64,000 bases of DNA from JAWKTM01 sp041399085 (GTDB taxonomy: Bacteria > Planctomycetota > Planctomycetia > Pirellulales > Pirellulaceae): the NCBI GenBank assembly GCA_041399085.1, contig JAWKTM010000010.1:109200-173199 (forward strand), in the 5' to 3' direction. The translations under genes were made by a program, and so were the position numbers. Under the pieces are notes generated by a model. The model did not search any database. It saw only the letters and a list, made by a program, of their open reading frames with translations, and was not told the origin of the DNA. Shown here piece by piece: positions 9,744-20,767 of the stretch. Positions within the stretch are counted from its first letter, which is position 1; each line of letters starts with the position of its first letter.

Positions 9744-11147
9744 ATGAATCCATCGACACGATTCTCCCGTCGGCAGCTCTTGCAATCGTCCGCTTGTGGA
9801 TTCGGCTATTTGGCATTGGCCGGGATGGCGAATTCGGTTCGAGCCGGCGAAACGCAGAATCCGCTGGCTCCGCGTCCGACGCATCATGCGCCGCGAGCCA
9901 AACGCGTGATCTTTGTCTTCATGCACGGCGGCCCCAGCCAAGTCGATACGTTCGACTACAAACCGCAACTGGATAAAGACGACGGCAAGGAGCTGCCGTT
10001 CGAGCCGGCTAAGAATCTGAGCCGCGGCATTCAACGCAAGATGATGAAGTCGCCGTGGGCGTTTCGGCAGTATGGCGAGTGCGGCATGTGGGTTTCGGAT
10101 CTGTTTCCGAATGTGGCTCGGCACGCCGACGATTTGTGCGTGGTAAACAGCATGCATACCGATGGCCAATCGCACGGCCAAGCGGTGATGCGGCTGCACA
10201 CGGGCGAGAACACGTTTGTGCGTCCGTCGGTCGGCGCGTGGGTGAATTATGGATTGGGGACGGAGAACGAGAATCTGCCGGGGTTCGTCACGATTTGTCC
10301 GCCGCGCGGGCATGGCGGCACGCGGAACTACGGCAGCGCCTTTCTGCCAGCGGCTTATCAAGGCACGGCGATTGGAACTGCCGGTGTGCCGGCTAGCCGG
10401 GCGATGATCGAACACATGACGGCCGCCGATGACAACGCGTCGGCACAGCGCGAGCAGCTCGACTTTCTGCAATCGTTGAATCGCCGCCATTGGGAACGCG
10501 CCGATCACGACGAACAGTTGGAAGGTGTGATCGACAGCTACGAACTGGCTTTCCGCATGCAATCCGCGGCCCCGCCGTTGCTGGATATTTCGGACGAGAC
10601 GGCCGAGACGTTGGCCTTGTACGGGATCGGCGAAAAGGAGACCGACGATTTCGGGAGGCAATGTTTGCTGGCTCGCCGCTTTGCCGAGGCCGGCGTGCGG
10701 TTCATCCAGGTTTCGCACAGCTTGAAGTGGGATCAGCACAGCAATTTGGAAAGCGGCCACGAACGAAACGCTAAGGAAGTCGACTTGCCGATCGCCGGAT
10801 TGCTGGCCGATCTGAAGCGTCGCGGGTTGCTCGAAGATACGTTGGTTTGGTGGGGAGGCGAATTCGGTCGCACGCCGATTATCGAAGGGAGCAACGGTCG
10901 GGATCACAATCCGCAAGGCTTCACGATGTGGTTGGCTGGCGGCGGCGTAAAAGGCGGTATGAATTACGGCTCGACCGATGAATACGGCTACTTCGCCGTT
11001 CGCGACAAAGTTCACATGCACGACATGCACGCCACGCTGTTGTGGATGTTGGGCATCGACCACGAACGGCTCACCTATCGCTACGCCGGCCGCGATTTCC
11101 GCCTGACCGACGTCCACGGCCGCGTGGTGTCGGGTTTGTTCGCGTAG
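9744..11147 (+). CDS. DUF1501 family protein with Tat signal
   Basis: 467 residues. The N-terminus MNPSTRFSRRQLLQSSACG is a twin-arginine export signal. Family hallmarks are FMHGGPSQVDTFDYKP, NSMHTDGQSHGQA, WWGGEFGRTP, GRDHNPQGF and the C-terminal LGIDHERLTYRYAGRD...VHGRVV. DUF1501 proteins belong to the sulfatase/alkaline phosphatase superfamily and in planctomycetes are usually coded next to DUF1549/DUF1553 cytochrome-like proteins; no such partner is present here. Function is not established. ATG 9744 was chosen because the Tat motif starts directly after it; the frame itself extends further upstream. A second, diverged family member is at 61374-62822. Confidence 0.88.
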   Translation: MNPSTRFSRRQLLQSSACGFGYLALAGMANSVRAGETQNPLAPRPTHHAPRAKRVIFVFMHGGPSQVDTFDYKPQLDKDDGKELPFEPAKNLSRGIQRKMMKSPWAFRQYGECGMWVSDLFPNVARHADDLCVVNSMHTDGQSHGQAVMRLHTGENTFVRPSVGAWVNYGLGTENENLPGFVTICPPRGHGGTRNYGSAFLPAAYQGTAIGTAGVPASRAMIEHMTAADDNASAQREQLDFLQSLNRRHWERADHDEQLEGVIDSYELAFRMQSAAPPLLDISDETAETLALYGIGEKETDDFGRQCLLARRFAEAGVRFIQVSHSLKWDQHSNLESGHERNAKEVDLPIAGLLADLKRRGLLEDTLVWWGGEFGRTPIIEGSNGRDHNPQGFTMWLAGGGVKGGMNYGSTDEYGYFAVRDKVHMHDMHATLLWMLGIDHERLTYRYAGRDFRLTDVHGRVVSGLFA

Positions 11148-11372
11148 TTGGCGTTCATCGCCGCCATTGAGCCAAGGAATTGAGCCAAGGAATCCAGCCA
11201 CGGTTACTAGGCGGATTCCGGCGGGGCGGTTAAGTCGCATCGGCCGTTACGGGTTGTCGTTTCGAGGGCGTTGCGCCTATCATACCGCCGATAAAGTGGT
11301 TGAAATTGACTGTTCGCTTCCCGTTGTTGGATCGAGCCGCCGCGAATGTGTCGGCTCTCAAAGGAGTTCACT

Positions 11373-12707
<1,335 letters not shown>

Positions 12708-12741
12708 TCAACCGAACCAAGTGCCACATCGTCAAGGCCAC

Positions 12742-12780
12742 AACGCGGGTTGGACACAAATCCAACCCGCGTTTTCGTTT
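12742..12780 (+). terminator. Intrinsic terminator after ahcY
   Basis: A perfect 13-bp stem, AACGCGGGTTGGA pairing with TCCAACCCGCGTT, has a 6-nt loop and is followed by TTCGTTT. It also separates ahcY from the convergent sulfatase gene. Confidence 0.85.
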
Positions 12781-12853
12781 ATTTCAAGGGAAGAAGGATA
12801 GAAGGGGCTTATTGGCGACGAGAGCCTCTTCGGACCTTTTGGCGACTGCCGGT

Positions 12854-14255
12854 TCATTCGCAGGTTTGCAACATCTGCTCATGCCAAGCGAGCAGTTTGG
12901 CGGTGAGTTGAGTAACGAGGTCGGAATGCTTGGCGGCGATGTTTTGGGATTCGCCGGGGTCGTGGGCGAGGTTGTAGAGTTCTTGTCGAGAGCCGTCGAA
13001 GTCACACAAGAACTTCCAATCGCCCTCGCATGGCCAGAGTCGCGTTGCTCGGGCAAGCCCATCGCTGGCCACGATTTTCGGTCCGGCAGTCGTCGCCAAA
13101 AGAGCGGCGTTTGGCGGCTGGTGGATTGACGCCCGAGTAGCGCGCCGCTGATATCTTCGCCGTCGAATTCCACGTCGTCTGGTCCCGCGACGCCCGCAAC
13201 GCTCAGCAGCGATGGGACGAGATCAAACGCGGCGAAGACCGAGGAATCGTCGCAACGGCCGACCGCCTCTGCACCCATCAAGCCCGGTCCCCACACGATC
13301 AGCGGCGATCGCACGCCACCTTCGTATAGCGTGGTCTTCGCGCGCGCGAGGGCCGGCCGAACCGCAGCCCGGTTCGTGTCCGTTGTCCGAACAAAGCACG
13401 ATCAGCGTGTTGTTGCGTAGCGTCGGCGAGTTGCGAATGTGGTCGAACAGCTCGCTGCTGGCCGTCCATCGTTTCCAGCACGCCGTGATAAAGCCGTCGT
13501 TTGCTGCCATCGCCTCGCTTGGCCTCGGGCGGAAAATAGGGCGAGTGAACATCGTCCGGCCAAACGTTGATGTAGCACGGCTGGCCATCCGCGGCCGCCT
13601 TTTCCATGAATTGCCAAGCCGCTCCAGCAAAGCCGGCCGTTAATTGCGAGCGGTCGTACCAGATCACTGGCCCGCGGCCGAGTTTATCGGAGCCCAGCGC
13701 ATGGCGGCGAATCGGCCGGCCGTTATGGGCGTCGCACAACCCCAGCAATCGCGGGCCGAGTCCTTCGAAATTCGTAAGCGATTCGTCGAAACCGTACTCG
13801 GTGATCAGCGGCGCTTCGCCCACATCGCGCTGACCGCCGAGATGCCACTTGCCAAAATGCCCCGTGGCGTAACCGTGTTGTTTCAAAATCCGAGCCAACA
13901 CCGGGGCAGCGGGATCCAACCATTGGGCGATGCCACGCCGCTCGTTCTCCGCTCGATTGCTCAAGTACGATTCGATCCGCCAACGCTGTGGATATTGCCC
14001 GGTTGTCAACGCACAACGCGACGGGCTGCAAATCGGCGAGTTCACATAGAACTGGGTGAATCGCAAACCTTCCGCCGCCAACCGATCAATATGAGGCGTA
14101 CTGGCCGCCGTGTTGCCAAAGCACGAGAGATCGGCCCAGCCCATGTCGTCGATAAAGACCACCACCAGATTTGGGCGAGTTGCTTCGGCGGCGAAGGCGG
14201 TGTTTCTACAACAAGTGAGGCAGAACAAGATCGCCAGAGAGAGGAAGCTTCGCAT
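12854..14255 (-). CDS. Secreted sulfatase (frameshifted)
   Basis: N-terminal signal peptide (MRSFLSLAILFCLTCC). The conserved sulfatase opening NLVVVFIDDMGWAD supplies the metal-binding Asp pair, and CSPSR is the formylglycine site. The order continues with GKWHLGG, DVHSPYF, CSDNGHEPG, MRSPLIVWGPG and the C-terminal ELYNLAHDPGE. The first 260 residues are in one frame; later blocks need changes near 13465, 13345 and 13060. The full length of about 465 residues is normal for the family. Likely role: sulfate ester cleavage on polysaccharides, substrate unknown. Its start lies 22 nt after the pyrC-like stop, so it may be co-transcribed with pyrB and pyrC-like. Confidence 0.82.
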
Positions 14256-14277
14256 CGCATGTCGGCTGGGGTTGGAG

Positions 14278-15554
14278 TTATAGCTTGAGTTCGCCCGACA
14301 CGATCACTTGTTCGGCGGCCTCGCAATTCCCAGCCGGCGAGCGGCGTGTTGCTGCTCTTCGAGCGGAAATTGGCAGGCGTCACCGTCCAGCGATGATGCG
14401 GGTCGATGATCGCCACATCCGCGTCGGCGCCAACGGCCAAGTGGCCTTTGTTCTTCAGCCCCAAGATTCGGGCCGGATTGGTCGAGAGCATGGCGATGGC
14501 GGCCGGCCAATCCAAATGCCCCGGCTCGATCAATTGTGTGATGACCAACGACAACGCGGTTTCGAGCCCCGCCATGCCGAATTCAGCTTCGTCCAGATCG
14601 CGCATCTTCTTCTCGGCGGCTCGGGGCGAGTGGCCGCTGGAGATCACGTCCAACGTACCGTCCTTGATCCCCGCGATGCAAGCTTCCAGATGATCGGCCG
14701 AACGAAGCGGCGGCTTCAGTTTGCAATTCGGATCGAAGCTACGCAGCGTGTCGTCGGTCAGCGTGAAATGTTGCGGGCAGATGGCGGCGGTCACTTGCAT
14801 GCCACGTGCTTTTGCGCGGCGGATCAGCTCGACGCTGCCGCTGCTGGAAATACTCATCAGATGCAACCGCCCGCCGGTCGCTTCGGCCAAACGCAGATCG
14901 CGAGCCGTCATCACGTCTTCGGCATCGGCCGGAATTCCGGCCAGCCCCAGCACCATCGACGTGACGCCCTCGTGCATGATGCCGCCCTGCGTCAGCTCGC
15001 GTACTTCGGGGCGACTCAGAATCGGCTTGTCAAACATCAAGCAGTATTCGAGCGCCCGCCGCATCAATTCGGTGTTGCCGATCGAGCGATCCGCGTCGGA
15101 AAAGGCGACCGCGCCGGATTCATATAAGGCGCCGATCTCCGCCAACTGCTCGCCCGCGCGATGGCGGCTGACGCAACCAACCACGAACACATGGCAATTG
15201 CCGGCCCGAGCTGCCTTCTGTCGAACGAACTCGACGCTGGCTTGGGAATCGATCGGCGGATCGGTGTTCGGCAAACAAGCGATCGAGGTGAAGCCACCGG
15301 CGACCGCGGCCGCCGTGCCGGTCTCGATCGTCTCGTCTTCTTCCAGCCCCGGCTCGCGCTCGACTTGCATATCGACCGAAGCCCGGCGCGACGATCTTGT
15401 TCGTCGCGTCGATCACGATTTCTTGGCCGTTGATCGGTACGTCGTAAGCCGCGATGCGGCGACCTTCGATCAAGATGTTCGTTACGCGGTCCAGTTGCTG
15501 AGCCGGGTCGATCACGCGGCCGCCGTGGATCAAGATGCGAGTTGGAGGCAGCAT
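14278..15554 (-). CDS. Dihydroorotase-like protein lacking catalytic residues (PyrC'-type partner of PyrB)
   Basis: An amidohydrolase of the class I dihydroorotase family, about 425 residues, starting MLPPTRILIHGGRVIDP 4 nt after pyrB. The metal and catalytic motifs are altered. The usual DxHxHxREPG reads DMQVEREPG (both metal His absent). FSDDG reads FSDAD. The TPHH-type motif reads CPQH. NPPLR reads KPPLR. The catalytic SDHAPH reads SGHSPR. In pseudomonads such inactive dihydroorotases are structural subunits of the aspartate transcarbamoylase complex; the tight linkage to pyrB supports the same role here. Two frame changes are inferred, near 15375 and 14322. The DMQVEREPG reading lies beside the first, so that motif is the least certain. 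An active dihydroorotase should be coded elsewhere. Confidence 0.82.
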
Positions 15555-15558
15555 CGAA

Positions 15559-16515
15559 TCAGTTGACTCCCGTGGTCAAATACAAGACGGCCATGCGCAC
15601 GGCCAAACCATTGGTGACTTGATCCAAGATGACGGAATGTGCGCCGTCGGCGACGTCCGGCGTGATTTCGACGCCGCGATTAATCGGGCCCGGCGCCATG
15701 ATGAGGATGTCGTCCTTCGCTCGCGCCATGCGTTCTCGATTCATGGCGTACAGCAGCGCGTATTCGTGAACCGACGGAAACGGCCGAGTCGCTTGTCGCT
15801 CGAATTGAATCCGCAGCAGATTAAGCACGTCGCAGCGCGGCAAGATATCGTCCAGGTGATAGGCGACTTCCACGCCGAAGCGTTCCCATTGTTTCGAGAC
15901 CAACGTGGACGGCCCGCAAACGATCACGTGAGCGCCCAGCTTCTTCAGGCCCCAGATGTTCGAGCGGGCCGTGCGGCTGTGAGCGATGTCGCCGACCAGA
16001 GCCACCGTCAGGCCGGCGATTTCGTGGCGATGCTCGCGGATCGTCAGGATATCCAACAAGCCTTGGGTCGGGTGTTCATGAGGTCCGTCGCCCGCGTTGA
16101 TGACCGGACAATCAAGATGACGAGCCAACACGTAAGGCGTACCGGGCGTGCGATGCCGCACCACGGCGGCGTCGATGTTCATCGCTTCGATATTCAGAGC
16201 CGTGTCGATCGTGGTTTCGCCCTTCGAGAGGCTGCTGCCGCTCGAAGCAAATTCGATCGTGTCCGCGCCCAATCGCCGAGCAGCCAGCGAGAAACTGGTG
16301 CGCGTCCGCGTGGAATTTTCGAAGAACAAGTTGGCGATCGTCTTGCCTTGCAGATAAGACAGCTTTCGCTTGCAGCCGTCCGAGGCGTCCTTCAGCCAAG
16401 TGGCCGTGTCCAGCAACGTCGTGAGTTCTTCCGGCGACAGGCTCTCCAAGTCCAGCAAATGCCGTCGCGTCCAGGTTGCCGCGCCCGCCGGCGCGTCCAT
16501 CATTTCGGTGCTCAT
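15559..16515 (-). CDS. pyrB: Aspartate carbamoyltransferase catalytic subunit
   Basis: Joins carbamoyl phosphate and aspartate in the first committed step of pyrimidine synthesis. The 318-residue length matches the family. Diagnostic motifs are FENSTRTRTSF (carbamoyl phosphate binding), VVRHRTPG and GDGPHEHPTQGLLD. The aspartate-side residues lie in the C-terminal half (QFERQ, MAPGPINRGVEI). The start MSTEMM (16515) was preferred over upstream starts because AAGG lies 8 nt before it and the conserved domain begins soon after. It is followed after 4 nt by the inactive dihydroorotase-like gene, a typical arrangement for the PyrB-PyrC' holoenzyme. No pyrI regulatory subunit is present. Confidence 0.93.
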   Translation of the reverse strand: MSTEMMDAPAGAATWTRRHLLDLESLSPEELTTLLDTATWLKDASDGCKRKLSYLQGKTIANLFFENSTRTRTSFSLAARRLGADTIEFASSGSSLSKGETTIDTALNIEAMNIDAAVVRHRTPGTPYVLARHLDCPVINAGDGPHEHPTQGLLDILTIREHRHEIAGLTVALVGDIAHSRTARSNIWGLKKLGAHVIVCGPSTLVSKQWERFGVEVAYHLDDILPRCDVLNLLRIQFERQATRPFPSVHEYALLYAMNRERMARAKDDILIMAPGPINRGVEITPDVADGAHSVILDQVTNGLAVRMAVLYLTTGVN

Positions 16516-16724
16516 CAGACGACCTTCGTGGCCAAGCGTGAGTGGGAGTCGCAGCGCTCCGGCCGATTCTACCAGCGACCGTGGTTGTCGCAACGGTGGA
16601 GCTTCATGCGAATTCGGAGGATTGCCGGTCGGTTGCGGAGGGTTTTCAGCCTGCGGTAAGATGTCGCTTCTCAAATTCGGAATTCAACACTCCCCGCGGC
16701 CGAAAGACGGAAGGAACTATTGCG

Positions 16725-17757
16725 ATGAGCGACCATGCGTTTCCCAAACTTCACAACGCCATGTGGCCCGGTTTGGTTGGCAAAGAGGAAGGAACCGATC
16801 ACCCGCCGATCAGCCTCGACCGGATGCTGGAGCTAACCGCCGGCGCGGAAGTGAACGGCCAAAAGTTCGACGGCATCGACTACTTCCTGTTTCTGCCGCA
16901 CACGGATCCCGATGCCAGCGACGACGAGCTGCGCGGGATCGCCGACAAGATCGCCAGCCACGGTTTCACGGTCGGCTCGCTGGTGGCTCCGGTTTGGCCC
17001 GGCACCGTCGGCGACTCGGCAATGGGCGACGACGAACAGCAACAGAAGTTTCTCACGGCGGTCGAGAAGGCTTGCCGAATCGCCAAGATTTTCAACGAAC
17101 ATGGCGTGCGGAAATACGGCGTGATCCGCATCGACTCGGCCGAGTTCGGGATCGCCAAGTGGCGCGAGAATCCCTCGGCGAACACGAAGCGAATCGCCGA
17201 CACGTTTCGCAAAGCGGCCAAGATCGCGGCCGATCATGGCGAACGACTGGCGGCCGAGGGCGAAATCTGCTGGGCCGGCATGCACTCGTGGCGCGACATG
17301 CTGAACCTGTTGGAAGAGGTCGGCATGCCCGAATCGCTCGGCTTCCAAAGCCGACATGGCTCACACCTATCTGTATCTGATGGGTTACAACGCTCCGGAG
17401 CACGCGCATTTGAAGGACGGCTACAGCGACGCCGAATTCTGGGCGGCTTACGAGCAGATGACCGACGCGCTGCGGCCCTGGACGATCGACTTCCATATCG
17501 CCCAGAACGACGGCGAAGTTCACGGAACCGGCAGCCACGACAAGACCGGCAAGCATTGTCAGGCCGACGACCCGAACGGCAAGTTGGACATCGTCAAGTG
17601 CGCCGGCTACTGGCTGAAGGACGCGGGGCAACGCGGCATCCAACACATCTGCTGGGACGGCTGCATGTTCCCCAATTCGGTGTTGGAAACGCAGCAAACA
17701 TGGAACACGATTCTGGACGCCATGATCCGCGTGCGCGACGCTCACGGCTGGAATTAA
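16725..17757 (+). CDS. Sugar phosphate isomerase/epimerase-like TIM-barrel protein
   Basis: About 344 residues with the sequence character of the AP-endonuclease-2/xylose-isomerase-like TIM barrel: KKA-type helices alternate with strands, and Glu/His/Asp residues sit at strand ends (GVIRID, AAEGEICWAG, DFHIAQNDGEVHG, QHICWDG). ATG 16725 has GAAGGA upstream. The frame changes near 17352: GMPESLGFQ continues as ADMAHTYLYLMGYN in another frame and runs to the stop at 17757. It is followed 138 nt later by a Gfo/Idh/MocA oxidoreductase, a common pairing in inositol or uncommon-sugar catabolism. The substrate cannot be told from sequence. Confidence 0.8.
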
Positions 17758-17895
17758 GCATCCGTTCACACCTGTCGAAACCAATTCGCCGATGGTTTGG
17801 CGAACGAACGGCTCCGATCAATCCGTCGCGGCTGAACGATATTCGCCGCGACGCGTACCTCACAATTCTCCTCGCAAGAAAGGCAATCAATCACA

Positions 17896-19032
17896 ATGAC
17901 GAAACCGTTGAACATTGGCCTCATCGGCTACGGCTTCATGGGCCGCACGCACTCGAACGGCTACAAACGCGTGAACGACTTTTTCGACGTCGAATATCGC
18001 CCGGTGTTGAAAGCCGTTTGCGGTCGCAACGCCGACGCGGCTCAAAAGTTCGCCGACAAATGGCAATACGAATCGATCGAGACCGACTGGCGCAAGCTGA
18101 TCGCTCGCGACGACATCGACGCCATTGATATCTGCACGCCGAACAATTCGCACGCCGAGATCGCCATCGCGGCGGCCGAAGCGGGCAAGATGGTGTTGTG
18201 CGAGAAGCCGCTGTCGATGAACACGGCCGAAGGCGAAACGATGGTGGCGGCGGTCGAGAAGGCGGGCGTGGCCAACACCGTCTGGTACAACTATCGCCGC
18301 GTGCCGGCCGTGAGCTTGGCCAAGCAGTTGATCGACGAAGGCCGCTTGGGCCGCATCTTTCACTACCGAGCGAACTTCCTGCAAGACTGGACGATCAACG
18401 CCGACGTGCCTCAAGGCGGCGCGGCCACTTGGCGATTGGACGTGAAGGCGGCCGGCAGCGGCGTCACGGGCGACTTGCTGGCTCACTGCATCGACACGGC
18501 CATCTGGCTGAACGGCGGTATCAATAGCGTCAGCGCGATGACCGAGACGTTCGTCAAGGAACGCAAGCACGCCGAGACCGGGCAAGTCGAACCGGTCGGC
18601 ATCGACGACGCCTGCGCGTTCCTCTGCCGCTTTGGCAACGGCTCGCTGGGTCTGTTCGAATCGACTCGGTACGCCCGCGGCCACAAGGCGTTGTACACGT
18701 TCGAGATCAACGGCGAGCACGCGTCGATCAAGTGGGACTTGCACGACTTGCACCGCTTGGAATACTTCGACCACAAGGACAACTCGCTGATCCGCGGCTG
18801 GCACAACGTCCACGTAACCGACGGCGACATGCCCTACATGGGCAATTGGTGGGTGCCCGGTCTGCAAATCGGCTACGAACACACGTTCGTGCATCAAGTG
18901 GCCGATTTCCTCAAGGGTCTCTCCGACGGCACGCCAACCAGCCCCACGTTTCGCGAAGCGCTAGAAACGCAAAAAGTCTGCGACGCCGTCCTCGCCAGCG
19001 CCGCCAGCGGAAGCTGGACAAACGTGGGATAA
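17896..19032 (+). CDS. Gfo/Idh/MocA family oxidoreductase
   Basis: NAD(P)-dependent oxidoreductase of 378 residues, intact. The Rossmann loop GLIGYGFMGRTHS is at residues 8-20, followed by ICTPNNSHAEIA and the family motif EKPLS with its catalytic Lys. The C-terminal beta-sheet domain carries GVTGDLLAHCIDTA, whose His/Asp contact sugar in this family. No signal peptide, so it is cytoplasmic. It likely oxidises a sugar or inositol derivative, together with the isomerase-like gene just upstream. A terminator-like hairpin follows 24 nt after the stop. Confidence 0.9.
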   Translation: MTKPLNIGLIGYGFMGRTHSNGYKRVNDFFDVEYRPVLKAVCGRNADAAQKFADKWQYESIETDWRKLIARDDIDAIDICTPNNSHAEIAIAAAEAGKMVLCEKPLSMNTAEGETMVAAVEKAGVANTVWYNYRRVPAVSLAKQLIDEGRLGRIFHYRANFLQDWTINADVPQGGAATWRLDVKAAGSGVTGDLLAHCIDTAIWLNGGINSVSAMTETFVKERKHAETGQVEPVGIDDACAFLCRFGNGSLGLFESTRYARGHKALYTFEINGEHASIKWDLHDLHRLEYFDHKDNSLIRGWHNVHVTDGDMPYMGNWWVPGLQIGYEHTFVHQVADFLKGLSDGTPTSPTFREALETQKVCDAVLASAASGSWTNVG

Positions 19033-19055
19033 CACACTCACAGCCGAGGAAACAC

Positions 19056-19100
19056 AACCAGCCGCGCGAATCGCCACCGATTCACGCGGCTGGGTTCGTT
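19056..19100 (+). terminator. Hairpin terminator after the oxidoreductase gene
   Basis: AACCAGCCGCG pairs with CGCGGCTGGGTT (one bulge). AATCG/CGATT extends the stem around a short loop, and TCGTTTG follows. The T-tract is weak. Confidence 0.65.
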
Positions 19101-19111
19101 TGAGCGGCAAA

Positions 19112-19179
19112 ACATACGAGCACGTGGCGCAAGCAAGTGAGTTCGACGATTCACTCGCTCGCGCATCGTGCTTGTATTT
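19112..19179. repeat. Palindromic repeat related to the TACGAGCACG family
   Basis: An imperfect inverted repeat of about 68 bp: TACGAGCACG at the left pairs with CGTGCTTGTA at the right, and AAGCAAGTGA with TCACTCGCT. It shares its core with the larger elements at 48947 and 61007 but lacks their GGCGACCGGCA ends. Confidence 0.65.
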
Positions 19180-19247
19180 GGACGAACGCAGGGAAGACAT
19201 AGGACGGCTCGCGCCGTGCCGCTTGCCTTCATGGCGTTGGCCGTGGC

Positions 19248-20500
19248 CTACTTGGCCTTCAGCAACTCCACCATCGCTTTGCCCAGCGCCTCGCCGACGT
19301 TCATATACGTCTTGGCGTTGCCGCCGTAGTGAGCGTTCGATGCGCTGCCCATGCTCAGCGGATGCGAGTAGACCGTGGCGACGGTGCCTTTGAATTCCGG
19401 GTGACGATTCGGATCGGCGACGGCGAACTTCGCTTCGATAATGTCCTTCTCGGTACCCTGCGCGTTGTCCTTGTCGGTCTGGCCAAGCGTGGCCATCACG
19501 AACGGGGCATTGGGCGCGTCGAAATCCTTGCGTAGCGATTCGATCAAACGCACGAGGTTCGGCTCGTATTTCTGTGAGTGGCCTGGGTTGTAACGGTCCT
19601 TGTCACCTTGCCACCAAAAGAAACCGGCGATCTCATAATCCGTCGCGCCGGGGTAATACGTATCCAACTTCGCCAGCACCTCTTTGGCCCGCGCGATGTC
19701 ACCGTCGTATTGCAGACCGGCTTGCCAACCGATCCGTTTCGGCTCCGTCCCCTTTTCCCAACGGTCGGGGCTCTGCCCGTAGCCGGCATACACATAGGTC
19801 TTGCCGTCGCCGGCCTGATTGCGAACGGCCAGCACGGGAACGTCGTGGTCGAAAGGCCCGGCAAGTTTCCGGTCAGTCGCAAATGGGGCACGTCGCCTTC
19901 CGGCCGGTTATTGCGTCGATTCACGGCGAACGTCGCCTTGCCGCTGCCCCAACTCAACTCGCTCGGCTTGACCCGTTCGATCGCTTGGCCGACGACTTCG
20001 ACCACTTTCTCTTCCAGTGTCGTCGCATACTGCTCGACCAGCTTTCGCTGCTCTTCGTCCAGTTGCAGGTAATGCAGCGGCGAAAGGTTCTTCTTGACGA
20101 CCGGACCGGTGTGCGTGTGCGACGTGCAGAAGGCTACGTTTCGGCGGGCGAAACCATGTTCTCTTCAAACGGGCGGCGATCGAATCGGACAGCTCGCGGC
20201 CGATGCCGACCAAAATCCAACGTCACCAGCACCGCTCGGTTTTCCGGCGAGTTTTGCAGCACCAGCGCTTTGGCCCACAGCTCGGTGATCTTGCCGTCGG
20301 CCGGTTTATCGCGGCCGGCGTATCCCGACATCCACATCAGATGCTCGGGTGTGATCGTGACCGCCGCCGAACCGGCTTGCCCATGCGACTTTGGCGGAAT
20401 CTTTCCGTCGGCCGCCACGTCATCGGCCGGGCGAGACCGGTTGGCGAGAGAACGATGGCCGCGAAGAACGCGGCGACAAGGAAACGAACGACAAGACGCG
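19248..20500 (-). CDS. Chimeric exported hydrolase: neutral-ceramidase N-part joined to sialate O-acetylesterase-like C-part
   Basis: Reading on the minus strand, a signal peptide-like stretch (LVVRFLVAAFFAAIVLSP) is followed by neutral ceramidase signatures: VTITPEHLMWMSGYAGR, ELWAKALVL, then ELSWGSGKATFAVNRRNNRP and FDHDVPVLAVRN. These lie in several frames, so at least three indels are inferred. At about 19818, without a stop, the sequence becomes GKTYVYAGYGQSP...FFWWQGDKDRYNPGHSQKYEPN, the C-terminal half of SGNH-type sialate O-acetylesterase/carbohydrate esterase proteins. The rest of the ceramidase and the catalytic GDS part of the esterase are missing. This suggests a deletion that fused two genes, or a misjoin. 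The 5' end is approximate because no in-frame start is visible. Confidence 0.6.
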
Positions 20501-20528
20501 GCTACCTTTATGGCTGGCTCTGGCTGTT

Positions 20529-20600
20529 TTAGCGGAACGGCGCGAGCCGTCCGGTGACGCGCGCGAAACCGGAGGGCTCGCACCCTACCGCTACAAGCGA
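20529..20600. repeat. Palindromic intergenic repeat, TAGCGGAACGGCGCGAGCCGTCCGG family, copy 1
   Basis: TAGCGGAACGGCGCGAGCC on the left and GGCTCGCACCCTACCGCTA on the right form a large stem around a short centre. Other copies are at 20692-20757 and 48820-48890. Confidence 0.75.
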
Positions 20601-20691
20601 TATAGAGGTTGATCGCGCTGTAGTTTGCGCGATCGACGTTCGTGCGTCTAGCGGCGAGCCGAGGGATGCTGAGGACTCGTCGCGTAACTCA

Positions 20692-20757
20692 TTAGGCGGT
20701 ACGGCGCGAGCCGTCGGTGCCGCGAAACTGGAGGCTCGCGCCCTTCCGCTTCAAGCG
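20692..20757. repeat. Palindromic intergenic repeat, same family, copy 2
   Basis: Diverged copy with the left arm TAGGCGGTACGGCGCGAGCCG and the right arm GAGGCTCGCGCCCTTCCGCTT. It is in the same orientation as the copy 100 bp upstream. The stem is less perfect. Confidence 0.65.
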
Positions 20758-20767
20758 GTTAGAGACA

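Noticed and set aside
9441..11240. Long minus-strand open frame opposite the DUF1501 gene
   Set aside because: Its translation is His/Arg/Gln-rich shadow sequence without motifs, while the plus strand carries clear DUF1501 signatures.
11148..11372. Possible S-adenosylhomocysteine riboswitch upstream of ahcY
   Set aside because: The region contains no recognisable conserved SAH-riboswitch core or pseudoknot pairing by eye; only a normal AAGGAG ribosome site is clear.
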